64,000 bases of DNA, taken from an uncultured Methanolobus sp. (GTDB lineage: Archaea; Halobacteriota; Methanosarcinia; Methanosarcinales; Methanosarcinaceae). The position numbers were made by a program, and so were the translations under genes. Below the pieces are notes generated by a model, which did no database searches, was not told where the DNA came from, and saw only the letters and a list, made by a program, of their open reading frames with translations. The stretch's first letter is position 1. The number at the start of each line of letters is the position of its first letter. Location: positions 2,311,562 to 2,375,561 of the forward strand of contig NZ_OY763421.1 in NCBI RefSeq assembly GCF_963667555.1, given 5' to 3'. This document shows, in pieces, positions 42,528 to 52,085 of the stretch.

Positions 42528-43223
42528 TCATTCCTCATCATCCATAAACATCTTCGCCACCAGACCCAGATGGTCTTCGTGGAAAGGATCAAGCTCTTTT
42601 CTTTCCAGCACCTCGAACTCAATGTCAAAGCCGCTTTCAAGTTTGCGGACCTCTTCCTTGAATACCTTTTTCGGACTGGCTACTGTGTCGATGCTCCTTG
42701 ACTTAATGGAAAGCATCAGGTGGCCGTGTTCTTCTAAGAAGTATTTTGAATTGATTGCTGCGATCTCAGCCTGATTGGGCTGGGCAACATCCTGGAAAAT
42801 GACATCCGCTTTTTCCACAATATGAGCGTAAGATTGTGGTTTGTTGGCATCTGCAAGAATTGGGATTATGTTTGGACGCTGGTCGCAGAGCTGAATTAGA
42901 TCACGCATGGTGCGTGGGGAGAACTCAACTGCGTAGACAAGGCCGTCTGTAAGAATGTCGGAAACGTGGCTTACTGTTGTTCCTGAAGCTGCACCGAGAT
43001 AGAGCACTACGGAATCGGATTCAAGAGGAATATCGAAGTTCTTAAGCACCATGGCTCCGAGCTTGCTCCTGCTTGGGTCCCACTGGCGGTATTCTGTGCC
43101 ATCTTCAGTGATAAGACGCTCACCGTAGACACTCATGCCTGGAATCATATTCCTTGTTGCAAGCATCTTCCTGTCATCAATATCCAGTTCATAGATACCA
43201 CTGGATAATTCTCTTACCGGCAT
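42528..43223 (-). CDS. flpA: Fibrillarin-like 2-prime-O-methyltransferase
   Basis: 231 residues. The catalytic subunit of the archaeal C/D-box sRNP, which methylates rRNA and tRNA riboses using SAM. Methyltransferase motifs: VVLYLGAASGTTVSHVSDIL (motif I), VYAVEFSPRTMRDLIQL, IPILADANKPQSYAH and VIFQDVAQPNQAEI (post-I), then LMLSIKSRSID. The start shares one base with the stop of the Nop5 gene (TGATG), so the partners are co-translated. The 3-prime end appears to have been copied to 40720-40835. Confidence 0.95.
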   Translation of the reverse strand: MPVRELSSGIYELDIDDRKMLATRNMIPGMSVYGERLITEDGTEYRQWDPSRSKLGAMVLKNFDIPLESDSVVLYLGAASGTTVSHVSDILTDGLVYAVEFSPRTMRDLIQLCDQRPNIIPILADANKPQSYAHIVEKADVIFQDVAQPNQAEIAAINSKYFLEEHGHLMLSIKSRSIDTVASPKKVFKEEVRKLESGFDIEFEVLERKELDPFHEDHLGLVAKMFMDDEE

Positions 43224-44320
43224 CAGTTCTTACCTCCTGTCTTTTTACCTTTCCCTCTTCCTCTGCTCCTGCGTTTGCCGCCTTTGCCTTGTGGTTTTGC
43301 TTCCGGCTTCCTCTCAGGAGGATTTGGGTTAGCCTGCCTTATGTGTTCCAGTTTCTTATCAAGAGCTTCCTTGATCGTTGGGTCAAGTTCACCTGAATAG
43401 AAATCAGTCCTTGCAGCAAGACTTATCTTAGCTGCAAGTGCCCTTGCAAGTTTACCTCTCTGCCACCAGGGCGCATTCTTGATAACTGGATTGTTAAAAA
43501 TAATTCCATGTTTAGGAGACGGTGCCCGGGAGCGGAGATGCTTGAAAAGCGCCCTGCTGGCACCAATTACCTGAACCGTGCTGGAAGGGAAAGCAGCCAG
43601 CTTCTCAAGGCTTCCTGCCATACTTATCAGGCGGGCACCAAGAGATGCACCTGCGATCTCGCAGAGGTTCGGCGCCACAGAGCCCATGCTCGTATTAATG
43701 TAATTCTCAATATACCTGCGTGTGTCGTAAAGGCTACAGATGTTGTTTGCAAAAGTCCGCAGAAGCTCTTCATCTGCAAACAGGAGTTCAGCACCCATTG
43801 AACTTGATGCCTTCTCTGACATATCGTGGTCCTCAGGAACATTTGTCCTTGAACCGTAAACGGAAACAAATCTCGCAAGCTCCTCACCTGTCATTTCAAG
43901 TTCCGGGAAATACCTTCCGTACCACTCGAACAGGCGCTCGCTCAGTTCGTTCACATTCTTATCAATATCATCCAGCGCCTCAACTGCCTGTATAATTCTT
44001 GAATCATCAGTATCGGTCTGTGATATCTGGCTCTTTGCAGCCCTGATACAAACATCACGAAGCAGAATATCATAATCCTCATCGAGTTCAACAAAACCAC
44101 ATTCAAGTGCAGCATCTCTCAGATCAGCTCTCTGTAATGGAACAGATTGTGGATTTTCCTTTGAACTCTCCTGCAACTGTACAACAAGCTCTGCCAGTTT
44201 TTCAGGATCCTTATCGAAAAGATCGCAGTCCTGTATCTCACCGTCTGCATCAAGTTTGAGTTTACCAAACCATGCAGTGAATTCTATGTCTGCCAGTTCA
44301 AACCCTCCTGATCTCTGCAC
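43223..44320 (-). CDS. Nop5/Nop56-family C/D-box sRNP scaffold
   Basis: About 357-365 residues. Bridges fibrillarin and L7Ae on C/D-box guide RNAs. The NOP domain signature is present: GSVAPNLCEIAGASLGARLI, AGSLEKLAAFPSSTVQVIGA and ALFKHLRSRAPSPKHGIIFN. A coiled coil precedes it and the tail is Lys/Arg/Gly-rich (GKGGKRRSRGRGKGKK). The start is doubtful: GTG 44320 overlaps the preceding gene and lacks a good ribosome binding site, whereas CTG 44296 follows AGGAGG by 7 bases and gives ADIEFTAWFGKL, the usual opening. Third gene of mptG-nop5-flpA. Confidence 0.93.
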   Translation of the reverse strand: MQRSGGFELADIEFTAWFGKLKLDADGEIQDCDLFDKDPEKLAELVVQLQESSKENPQSVPLQRADLRDAALECGFVELDEDYDILLRDVCIRAAKSQISQTDTDDSRIIQAVEALDDIDKNVNELSERLFEWYGRYFPELEMTGEELARFVSVYGSRTNVPEDHDMSEKASSSMGAELLFADEELLRTFANNICSLYDTRRYIENYINTSMGSVAPNLCEIAGASLGARLISMAGSLEKLAAFPSSTVQVIGASRALFKHLRSRAPSPKHGIIFNNPVIKNAPWWQRGKLARALAAKISLAARTDFYSGELDPTIKEALDKKLEHIRQANPNPPERKPEAKPQGKGGKRRSRGRGKGKKTGGKN

Positions 44321-45257
44321 CGGTGTTGTTCGCCTTGGTAACCAGAACCTTGCCGCCTATTGTCCTGTCAAGAAGCTCCTGAACATCCTCTTGCAGGTAA
44401 GCAGCATCTTCAGGGTTTTCAACAATTCCATAAACAGCAGGTCCGAATGAACTCATGCCTGCACCGTAGGCACCGTTATCCTGCATAAGGGTCATAACGT
44501 CCCTCACAACCTGGTGCTGGAGTGCTACTTCACGCTGTTTGAAACCGATGTTCTGTATGTGGTTTACGCAATAACCAAAAGCTTCGATGTCCTGCTCCAT
44601 GATTGCAGGCATCATTTTCATAAGAATGATATGTGAGAGTTCCTGAACCTCTCTCTGTGGGATCGGACACTCTTTCTGAAAAATATTGACCTCTTTGGCA
44701 TCGTGTGCGCCTGTGGTGTCAGGTAATGCAAGCACTATATCCCAGTCGGGAAAATCATGTCTGAAAAGTACCGGAGCCGGGTCTGCCCTGCTTGCAGATG
44801 ACGGCGAAAATGAACCTTTGTCAGTGAACCTGTGACCGCCGTCAACTATGAAGCCGCCCATCTCAAATGATGCAACACCAATACCGGATGTGCCACCTCG
44901 TCCCACTGCAATTGCAAGTTCCCTTACACTTTTGCCGAGATCATATATCTCGTTCACAGCCGCAGCCGCTGAAAGCGCTGCCTGTGTCCCGGAACCAAAA
45001 CCGACATGTGCCAGCATGTCTTCTTCAATTTTAAGGCTGATACCCTCACCTTCCGGAAGGACCTGCTTTACAGCATTTATCATCCTTTCAGCAAGGAATG
45101 AATCCCCGATGACTTCAATTGTATCTGACTTCTCTGCTGAGATGATAACATGCGGAGATGCTATCGAAATTCCTGCGCCGCCATCCACTCTTCCAAGTTG
45201 CGCATTCATATCAATAAGAGTCAGATGAAGCCTTGATGGGGATTTGATGGTAATCAT
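44298..45257 (-). CDS. mptG: Beta-ribofuranosylaminobenzene 5-phosphate synthase
   Basis: 319 residues of the GHMP-kinase-like fold. Condenses 4-hydroxybenzoate or aminobenzoate with PRPP in the first step of methanopterin arylamine assembly. Family features: SPSRLHLTLIDMNAQLGRVD GGAG near the N-terminus, HVGFGSGTQAALSAA (phosphate-binding), GRGGTSGIGVASFEMGGFIV and GAYGAGMSSFGPAVYGIV. This is a marker gene of methanopterin-using archaea. Its last codons contain the ribosome binding site of the Nop5 gene. Confidence 0.93.
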   Translation of the reverse strand: MITIKSPSRLHLTLIDMNAQLGRVDGGAGISIASPHVIISAEKSDTIEVIGDSFLAERMINAVKQVLPEGEGISLKIEEDMLAHVGFGSGTQAALSAAAAVNEIYDLGKSVRELAIAVGRGGTSGIGVASFEMGGFIVDGGHRFTDKGSFSPSSASRADPAPVLFRHDFPDWDIVLALPDTTGAHDAKEVNIFQKECPIPQREVQELSHIILMKMMPAIMEQDIEAFGYCVNHIQNIGFKQREVALQHQVVRDVMTLMQDNGAYGAGMSSFGPAVYGIVENPEDAAYLQEDVQELLDRTIGGKVLVTKANNTGAEIRRV

Positions 45258-45284
45258 GTCATGGTTTATCAGTGACCCATACTA

Positions 45285-45992
45285 TTAAAGATTAACACTT
45301 GATTTTCTGTAATATTTTTTAATAAAAATACCCCATGAAAACCTCAGCACACTCATGTTAAGTACAAACTTCAGAAATACAGGAATAAAACGATACAATC
45401 TTATACGGAGCTTACCCGACATGTCGAATTCGATTCTGCTGTTCACAAAATCCGGCTCAAGGTTCATTTTCAGATTTTCAAACTTGCATCCAAGATAAGC
45501 CATCAATGCATGAGAATATCCGCATGCAATACCGGTATAAGAGGGATCTGGAAATCCATACACCGCATTTACCCTGGCATAAGGAACTTTAACAGCGCAG
45601 ATAAGTCCCTTGATAAATCGAGTTACAGGCACTCTCAGTTGCCTGAAAGCCAGTATCATCTCGGAATAGCTCATATCTAGTGACCTTTTCTTTTTTCCTT
45701 TTTCTTTTTTCTCACTATCAGATTCCTGAAAATGACTCTTTACTTTTTCTGTAACATATTTTTCTGCATCCTTGAGTTCTTTAGGAAAATCATCATCTGA
45801 ATGCTCATTACCAGCACTATCTTCCAGCTCAGGACTCACCTGTCTGGAAAATAATAACCAGTGGACAAAAACAGTATGTTCAACTGAAACGCCGGAACCT
45901 TTCACATCAAAAACAATATCAATAGCTGCAACTAGAACTAAGACTACTAAACATACAATAAGAAGCAGTATCACCGTCAGAGCTAATAGCAT
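45285..45992 (-). CDS. DUF2953 membrane protein
   Basis: 235 residues. A leading hydrophobic helix (LALTVILLLIVCLVVLVLVA), a charged Lys/Glu-rich middle (SEKKEKGKKKRS), then a DUF2953 domain containing VNAVYGFPDPSYTGIACGYS. It is followed 36 bases upstream on the same strand by a GerW-type gene; the DUF2953-GerW pair also occurs in spore-forming bacteria (YtfI-YtfJ), where it acts in the spore. In an archaeon the role is unknown. Confidence 0.85.
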   Translation of the reverse strand: MLLALTVILLLIVCLVVLVLVAAIDIVFDVKGSGVSVEHTVFVHWLLFSRQVSPELEDSAGNEHSDDDFPKELKDAEKYVTEKVKSHFQESDSEKKEKGKKKRSLDMSYSEMILAFRQLRVPVTRFIKGLICAVKVPYARVNAVYGFPDPSYTGIACGYSHALMAYLGCKFENLKMNLEPDFVNSRIEFDMSGKLRIRLYRFIPVFLKFVLNMSVLRFSWGIFIKKYYRKSSVNL

Positions 45993-46028
45993 AGCTGCTC
46001 CTGTGCAAGCCTGTCAAAAAAGAAAAGA

Positions 46029-46439
46029 TCAGTAGTTAGGAGATTCTTCTGCGTCCTCGCAGGGGGCATCGCCTTCACAACTGTCATCTTTCTTTGACTT
46101 CTTCATTGACCTGACTTTCTCAATAAGTCCCGGAACAGATTCGAGTATCTTTCCAAAATCGGTCTGCCCTGAAAGAGTCATGAGCTTTGTGCCTTCAGGA
46201 GAGGTCACGATGAATGCAACAGGTTCTATCTTCGCACCGGCTCCTCCGCCACCGCCAAAACCTTCTTCTTCGCCTTTTTTCTTACCTTCGCCACCGCCGG
46301 TTCCAAATCCAAATGAAACCTTTGTGACAGGAATGATGGTGGTCTCACCTACGATGATAGCTTCCCCTACCACGGTCTTTGTACTCACTAGTCTTTCAAG
46401 TTCGCCGGATACTTCTTTCATTAGATCTTCTAATGCCAT
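46029..46439 (-). CDS. GerW/YtfJ-family protein
   Basis: 136 residues. The GerW core is clear: STKTVVGEAIIVGETTIIPV, TKVSFGFGTGGGEGKKKGEE, and a Gly-rich stretch FGGGGGAGAKIEPVAFIV. The last 30 residues add Lys/Asp/Cys (CEGDAPC). First gene of the DUF2953 pair. Function unknown outside spores. Confidence 0.88.
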   Translation of the reverse strand: MALEDLMKEVSGELERLVSTKTVVGEAIIVGETTIIPVTKVSFGFGTGGGEGKKKGEEEGFGGGGGAGAKIEPVAFIVTSPEGTKLMTLSGQTDFGKILESVPGLIEKVRSMKKSKKDDSCEGDAPCEDAEESPNY

Positions 46440-46590
46440 ATTTTAACCCCTATAGGAATAATGGAATCTTATCGCTAATATTAGTTCCTGATAAAAGAAG
46501 TGTCATTAAAATATATAGAAGTAGTCCCCATAAAATATGCTGGGACTATATACTGAAAATACAGTCGATTTCAAAAATGCGCTTTTTGTT

Positions 46591-48774
46591 TTAATTCTCT
46601 GAATTATCCTGGAAGAAATTCATCAGGGAATATTTCACTTTTTCAGGTTCAACATCAATGAACTCATCCCTCTCATCCTCCGGGAACATTTCAAAAACAG
46701 AGAATTTTCCGAACTTCTTCGGTGCTTCAGAAGTGAATCTTCCGTCAAGAAGGATCCTTACTCCATAATCTACCGGTGAGCGTACAACTCTTCCCATAGC
46801 CTGACGTATCTTGCGGATAGTTGGCACCTGAACTGCAAATTCCCATCCGGCACCAAATCCAAAAGTGTGGTCGTAAGCAGATTCCACTGCATTCATCCTG
46901 TCATTCAGGGCGGGATAACCAACACCTACTATAATAACAGTCCTGCCCCTGCCATCACGATAATCGATTCCCTCACTCAGGGTTCCCCAGAGATACGAGA
47001 CCAGAACTGCTTTTCCACCGGATTCACCCATTCTGAAGAAATCTTCCCTGATCTCCTGGGAAGATACACCCACCTCATCAAGGAAAACAGGAACATTCAC
47101 ACGTGCTTCCAGCTTATTGTAGTATCTTCTTGCTTCAAAAGAGCTCTGGAAGAAGATGATAACATTGCCTTCCGTTTGTTCTATGGAATCAAAGATAACC
47201 TCTTCAACTGCCTGAAGTGTCTGTGGGTCGTCTCTGGTCTTTGCAAACAGAGGTGGAACTGAAACTGAAAGTGTCAGTCTCTTTTCTTCAGGGAACGAGG
47301 TTCCGTATGATAGTTCACATGTAGGTCTTGCAATTCCAAGTGTTGATTTTACCATATCGAATGGACGTAAAGTTGCTGACATTAGAACCGCTGAGAAGAC
47401 CGAATCAAATAACGGTTCGGTTACGTTCTTAGGAATACAGGTAAAAAGTTCAATACGTCCGTATATCTCATCATTAAGATCTCGTCTTACATTTAAGACC
47501 GGATAATAGTTCAGGTTATTTGAAAGCACAAGATACGACGAAAGAAAGTCTGCTGCATATCTTATGTGGGAGCGTTTCAGGACACCTGTAAGTCCTTTCT
47601 TATACTGCTCACGGTAGTTCTCATCAAGCATAGCCCCAAAAGCACTTGCTTCAGAAAGTGTTTTCTGGATTGCGGCCTCGTCACCAAAACCTGCATCCTG
47701 AGCCTGTTTCAGAAACTTACCGCTTACCATGTCATTACGTTCATAAGGATCACTGATACGCATATCATACCAGTGTCTCCCAACACGTTCACGTTCTCCG
47801 AATTTGAAACGGTTGTTATAGATATCCTGCATTACGCTGGTCAGAATCTTTAGCAGATTATGGATTCCTCCATCGGGCATAATATCGAGATTTGCCTCGA
47901 TCTCTGCAATTGCCTTTTCCAGTGTGTGCTCGGTTATTGTAATGGATGAATGCGACCTTGCAGCAGATTCGATGTTGTGTGCCTCGTCAAAGATCACAAT
48001 GACATCCTGTGGCTCTTTTTCAAGCCAGTTGAGTAAGGTCATGAAAATATCGGAATTGAGCACATGATGGAAGTTACATATCACAAGCTCTGCATGTTTC
48101 AGCTCACGTTTCAGCAGTTCGTAACCACACATGTTTTTCTGGGAAGCATAATCGTTGACCTCTTCCGGTGTGCGGACATCATCAAAAAGCCACTGTCTGA
48201 AAGCTTCTCCGTCATAACGCAGCACTTCATAAAGTTGATCACATGAACGTTTGCGAAGTTCCTTTGATTTTTCCTCTGCAACATCAAGCTCCTTGGAAAG
48301 AGCATCACGCAATGCTACTAAAGCCGGATCCTTTGATTTTTTATAATTCTCAAACGCAGACTTCATTTCCTGCTTTTTGAGAGCTATTTCCCTTTCGGTT
48401 TCCAGAAGGTCGAATGTGTTCTCACGTTTAAGTCTGCATTCCTCATAATCGGTCTCATTTGGACACATCGTGGCTTTACCTTTAACCACTGCAACCTTCA
48501 GGTCGTTCGTCTGCCTTATCTCACGGGCCTCATTGATGAACTGCACCATCTGCTGATGAACGTTCGTTGCAATTATAACGGTCTTCTGAAGTTGTTTTCC
48601 CACATTAAGAGAAGGTGCAAGTGCACTGAGTGTCTTGCCTGTACCGCATGCTCCTTCAAAAAGAATTATCTCTTTATTAATGAGAGAAGCATGGATCTTA
48701 TCCATTGCATCCTGCTGATTCGGGTAGCAGGTTTCCTTAGGGAAATATTTCATGTATCCGGTTTTGCCGCTCAT
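46591..48774 (-). CDS. XPD/DinG-like iron-sulfur DNA helicase
   Basis: 727 residues, superfamily 2 Rad3-type. Motif I FEGACGTGKTLSA at about residue 39, the Fe-S domain Cys in MCPNETDYEECRLKREN, RSCDQLYEVL and KNMCGYELLKREL, motif II IFDEAHNIESAARS, and the C-terminal motifs FFQSSFEARRYYNKLEAR, GTLSEGIDYRDGRGR (motif V) and RQAMGRVVRSPVDYG (motif VI). XPD helicases unwind 5-prime to 3-prime in repair. Monocistronic, 49 bases before a pilin gene on the same strand. Confidence 0.92.
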   Translation of the reverse strand: MSGKTGYMKYFPKETCYPNQQDAMDKIHASLINKEIILFEGACGTGKTLSALAPSLNVGKQLQKTVIIATNVHQQMVQFINEAREIRQTNDLKVAVVKGKATMCPNETDYEECRLKRENTFDLLETEREIALKKQEMKSAFENYKKSKDPALVALRDALSKELDVAEEKSKELRKRSCDQLYEVLRYDGEAFRQWLFDDVRTPEEVNDYASQKNMCGYELLKRELKHAELVICNFHHVLNSDIFMTLLNWLEKEPQDVIVIFDEAHNIESAARSHSSITITEHTLEKAIAEIEANLDIMPDGGIHNLLKILTSVMQDIYNNRFKFGERERVGRHWYDMRISDPYERNDMVSGKFLKQAQDAGFGDEAAIQKTLSEASAFGAMLDENYREQYKKGLTGVLKRSHIRYAADFLSSYLVLSNNLNYYPVLNVRRDLNDEIYGRIELFTCIPKNVTEPLFDSVFSAVLMSATLRPFDMVKSTLGIARPTCELSYGTSFPEEKRLTLSVSVPPLFAKTRDDPQTLQAVEEVIFDSIEQTEGNVIIFFQSSFEARRYYNKLEARVNVPVFLDEVGVSSQEIREDFFRMGESGGKAVLVSYLWGTLSEGIDYRDGRGRTVIIVGVGYPALNDRMNAVESAYDHTFGFGAGWEFAVQVPTIRKIRQAMGRVVRSPVDYGVRILLDGRFTSEAPKKFGKFSVFEMFPEDERDEFIDVEPEKVKYSLMNFFQDNSEN

Positions 48775-48822
48775 CGCAGTACCTATGAGCTCACAATACT
48801 TAAACGGTTTTGATAAGGATAA

Positions 48823-49455
48823 TCATTCTGCGGAAATTACCTCACACTCACATTCAGATATCAAAAGTTGTCTTTCACTATCAAATACTTTGATAGTTAC
48901 TATACTGCCAGCTTTGAGACCATAATTGTTTGATGTATTAGCATACCCGTTTACAGAAAGGAAGACAGTTGACGAAGGATTATGGGCATCCTGCCCATTA
49001 AGGATCAATTCTTCTCCGACCGACCACATCCCATCGGAAAGCGCAGGATTCCTTGTAGCATATGCAGTTTCTTTACCATGGAAAAGTAAGTTATCATAAC
49101 TGACAAGAACTGTACCATATAGATTCATGCCTCCAATAAAGTTAGTTGTATGACCACTTCCATCTCCAGTAATTACTATTTTAGTAGAAGAAGCAGGTAA
49201 AGGGTCGCCACCTTTGTGAACCATACGTATATAGTTCTGGTCAAATCTTATTTGATTTGGCACACCACCTTCCACAGATTCCACTTTTATAGAAGCGAGT
49301 GGTGAGCCTGAAAGAGATGTGCCGATGTCATCACTATAAACTGCCGAGACAGTAATACCTGCCAATACTATTGTTAAAAGTAGCATCAACACAACACCCA
49401 GTATAGGTGACATGCCGCCCCTATCACCAAATATAGTAAAATTTTTTGCAACCAC
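48823..49455 (-). CDS. Archaeal type IV pilin-like protein
   Basis: 210 residues. N-terminus GDRGGMSPILGVVLMLLLTI followed by LAGITVSAVYS is the archaeal pilin N-terminal domain (PF07790 type), cleaved before the SPILGV segment by a prepilin peptidase, with the hydrophobic helix forming the filament core. The remaining 170 residues are a beta-rich head with no homology I recognise. Ends ECECEVISAE with two Cys. No assembly ATPase is nearby. Confidence 0.88.
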   Translation of the reverse strand: MVAKNFTIFGDRGGMSPILGVVLMLLLTIVLAGITVSAVYSDDIGTSLSGSPLASIKVESVEGGVPNQIRFDQNYIRMVHKGGDPLPASSTKIVITGDGSGHTTNFIGGMNLYGTVLVSYDNLLFHGKETAYATRNPALSDGMWSVGEELILNGQDAHNPSSTVFLSVNGYANTSNNYGLKAGSIVTIKVFDSERQLLISECECEVISAE

Positions 49456-49736
49456 ATACGGAAATTTAACAACAACTATATAAATTAATCTTAATTATCT
49501 TAATATATTCATTGCCAGTATACAAGCATCCGAATAATAAAATCTATAGAGAAATTAAGTTTTTAAACTCACCTATAGAATAGCAATAGAATAGCAGTCT
49601 CCATGATTTCATATTAATAACGATAACTTTTTATCCCACTTCTGTTATGATAGTGTGTAGAGTTCAACTAATATACTCTAGTAAAATATACAAATGCAAT
49701 AGCATGTTGTTATACAACTAAAGGAGCGTAAAACAA

Positions 49737-49913
49737 ATGGTAGCAATTATTACTGTCGATGAATGCGTAGGATGCGGAACATGTGTAGACGAGTGCCCAG
49801 CAGAGGCAATCACACTCAACGGTGACAACATTGCAATCGTAGATGCAGGCGAGTGCCTTGACTGCGGTGCATGTGTTGACGTCTGCCCAACAGACGCAAT
49901 CGCAATGGAATAA
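49737..49913 (+). CDS. 2[4Fe-4S] ferredoxin, 58 residues
   Basis: A clostridial-type ferredoxin with two CxxCxxCxxxCP motifs: [12 protein letters not shown] and [15 protein letters not shown] 49737 follows AAAGGAG at ideal spacing. Electron carrier for low-potential reactions of methanogenesis such as CO2 reduction or acetyl-CoA synthesis. Monocistronic, with a strong terminator. Confidence 0.95.
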   Translation: MVAIITVDECVGCGTCVDECPAEAITLNGDNIAIVDAGECLDCGACVDVCPTDAIAME

Positions 49914-49960
49914 GATAGACATCTATTCCAAACTTTTTCTTTTCTATTCTTTTTTTATCC
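49907..49960 (+). terminator. Terminator after the ferredoxin gene
   Basis: GGAATAAGATAG pairs with ATCTATTCC (one bulge), followed by CTTTTTCTTTTCTATTCTTTTTTT. Confidence 0.65.
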
Positions 49961-50057
49961 TGATACTTTTCTGCATTCTGAAACATGATATTTCTCGATG
50001 TAAATTATATATAATTAAATAACTTAATTAGTATTATAATTCACTCGATGTGATAAT

Positions 50058-50798
50058 GTGTTAAAAAGCAGTACATTCAGAATAGTTATCATGGCATTAC
50101 TTTTACTCAGTTGTACTGCCACCAATGCATATGCCTCAATGTTTGAACTGGAAATTGTGCCGATCTCCAAGATCAATGAAGATCCTACCGTTTATGACAG
50201 CACAATGGCCTATCGCAAGATAAGCGTCATAGGAAATATTACCGAACTTAGCAAACAGTCAGCAAGCATTGATGACAACACTTCCAAACCATTGAAGATC
50301 GATGTTACAAAGGCAGAACTTTTTGAAGGTTTCAATGTCAGTGATGAGATAATGGTCACTGGAGAGTACATATATGACCCGCTTGGACAAAGCATGCTTA
50401 CACCCAGTTATGTCCTTCATTATCCGATACAGAATCTGGGACTTATGAATATAAGTGACATAATTACATATCCTTCAGAATATAACGGAAAATACCTGAT
50501 AGTTACAGGAAATCTCACCAGCGTGGAAATGAGCATGGGCAGGTATACTGTGCTTGTAGAGGATGACGAAGGAAACATCCTAAAAGTGTTCTACTATGGT
50601 TCCACTGAGCTTCAGGTCGGTGACAAAGCCAAGGTCACAGGACTTTACAACGGAAGAATACTTCATAGTGAAACAATGGGACTGAACAAGTCACCATTAT
50701 CAATTTCCACATTAGTACCCGGATTTTCATCCCTTATGGGAGCAATGGCCATTTTGTCCATAGCGTTACTTTTAAAATCAAAGCAACGTAAGGACTAG
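50058..50798 (+). CDS. Exported OB-fold protein with PGF-CTERM tail
   Basis: 246 residues. Signal peptide (IVIMALLLLSCTATNAYA), two OB-fold-like segments (ISVIGNITELSKQSASIDDN and YLIVTGNLTSVEMSMGRYTV, each with G-N-x-T) and a C-terminal PGF-CTERM-like signal, TLVPGFSSLMGAMAILSIAL plus KSKQRKD. It should be anchored outside the membrane. GTG 50058 follows GTGAT. Twelve bases or fewer before the UMP kinase gene, so probably co-transcribed with it. Confidence 0.75.
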   Translation: MLKSSTFRIVIMALLLLSCTATNAYASMFELEIVPISKINEDPTVYDSTMAYRKISVIGNITELSKQSASIDDNTSKPLKIDVTKAELFEGFNVSDEIMVTGEYIYDPLGQSMLTPSYVLHYPIQNLGLMNISDIITYPSEYNGKYLIVTGNLTSVEMSMGRYTVLVEDDEGNILKVFYYGSTELQVGDKAKVTGLYNGRILHSETMGLNKSPLSISTLVPGFSSLMGAMAILSIALLLKSKQRKD

Positions 50799-50806
50799 CG
50801 ATCATT

Positions 50807-51508
50807 ATGTTAATCGTATTATCAGTCGGTGGATCGATACTGGCTAAAGAACTCAACCCTGACAGTTTTAAGGGATATGCTGAAGCTCTTAAGGAGCTTG
50901 CAAAAGAGCATGAAATCGTGATAGTAACTGGTGGCGGTGTTGCTGCAAGGGATTATATCAACGTTGCACGAAGCACAGGTGCCAATGAAGTCGAATGTGA
51001 CTACATTGGAATAGACATTACACGCCTCAATGCAAAGCTTCTGATCTCTGCACTTGGAGATGCCGCTTATCCTGAACCACCAAAGGATTACAAGGAAGCA
51101 CAGGACAAACTCTCATCCGGCAAGATACTTGTTATGGGTGGAGTCATCCCCGGGCAGACTACTGATGCCGTGGCAGCGATCCTTACAGAATATCTGGGTG
51201 CAAAGCTCCTTGTAATTGCAACAGCAGTTGACGGAGTTTATTCTGCAGACCCACGCAAGGATCCAAATGCTACCAAGTACGAGACCATGACAGCTAAAGA
51301 GCTTGTAAGCACAGTTATGGTCACTGAGATGAAAGCCGGCTCAAAATCACCTGTTGACCCTCTGGCAGCAAAGATAATTGAACGCTGCAACATTGAGACA
51401 ATTGTGATGGACGGCAGCAATCCGCAGGATGTGCTGAAAGTTATTCGTGATGAGAGCGGAAAGACCGAGAAAAAAGCTGTTTATTTAGGCACAAGGATCA
51501 TTAACTGA
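50807..51508 (+). CDS. pyrH: UMP kinase
   Basis: 233 residues, archaeal type amino-acid-kinase-fold enzyme that makes UDP from UMP. SVGGSILAKELNPDSFKGYA opens the phosphate loop, GGGVAARDYINVARSTGANE binds UMP, and VIATAVDGVYSADPRKDPNA binds ATP. GVIPGQTTDAVAAILTEYLG and MKAGSKSPVDPLAAKIIE complete the fold. Second gene after the OB-fold protein. Confidence 0.94.
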   Translation: MLIVLSVGGSILAKELNPDSFKGYAEALKELAKEHEIVIVTGGGVAARDYINVARSTGANEVECDYIGIDITRLNAKLLISALGDAAYPEPPKDYKEAQDKLSSGKILVMGGVIPGQTTDAVAAILTEYLGAKLLVIATAVDGVYSADPRKDPNATKYETMTAKELVSTVMVTEMKAGSKSPVDPLAAKIIERCNIETIVMDGSNPQDVLKVIRDESGKTEKKAVYLGTRIIN

Positions 51509-51549
51509 TCCTGACCTTTTAATTTTGAACTAAAATTAGTGAAGGTGGC

Positions 51550-51849
51550 TTAGTTGTAAGCCACAAGGTATTCAATGGATCCTTCCTTGCAGGAAGTTAC
51601 CTCTTTTAATTTGTCATTAGAGTTCTTAAGAGTCTCAATGGTCTTTTCAAATTTTGCCATCTGCTCTTTTGCCTTTCGGACCTTTTCATTCTCAACTTCC
51701 AGTTTTTCCATTAGAGCTTTGCGCTGATCATCAGGAATATCTGCGTTGTTTATCTGCTGCTGGTAATTTAAAGAGAGTTTAACGTACTTACGAAACATCT
51801 CATTCATGACATCAAGGTCATTTTCCAGTTCTTTAATTGTTTTTGCCAT
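51550..51849 (-). CDS. Coiled-coil hypothetical protein
   Basis: 99 residues, almost entirely one coiled coil (NEMFRKYVKLSLNYQQQINN, LEVENEKVRKAKEQMAKFEK) with a short C-terminal tail containing one Cys. ATG 51849 has a weak GAGTGTG upstream. Might be a small scaffold or prefoldin-like protein; it is too short and unpatterned to tell. Confidence 0.5.
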   Translation of the reverse strand: MAKTIKELENDLDVMNEMFRKYVKLSLNYQQQINNADIPDDQRKALMEKLEVENEKVRKAKEQMAKFEKTIETLKNSNDKLKEVTSCKEGSIEYLVAYN

Positions 51850-52085
51850 ACGAGTTTCACACTCCTTTAACTTAACTTTGACTAAAGGTCCGTTTTTTGA
51901 TTAACTCTACAGCCCGATATGCCATAAGTTTACATCTAGAGGGTACAATTACTAATATATAACAATATCTATTCTAAACCATCTAATCATCATTATGAGG
52001 ATGATATAACCTGCAAGTCAAAAACAATATAATGAGAACACAAAAAAGAATAAAAAGAGAATAAATTAAACAAAAAAAGAAGATA

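Noticed and set aside
43627..43995. Overlapping frames within the Nop5 gene
   Set aside because: Shadows without start sites; Nop5 motifs are unambiguous in the main frame.
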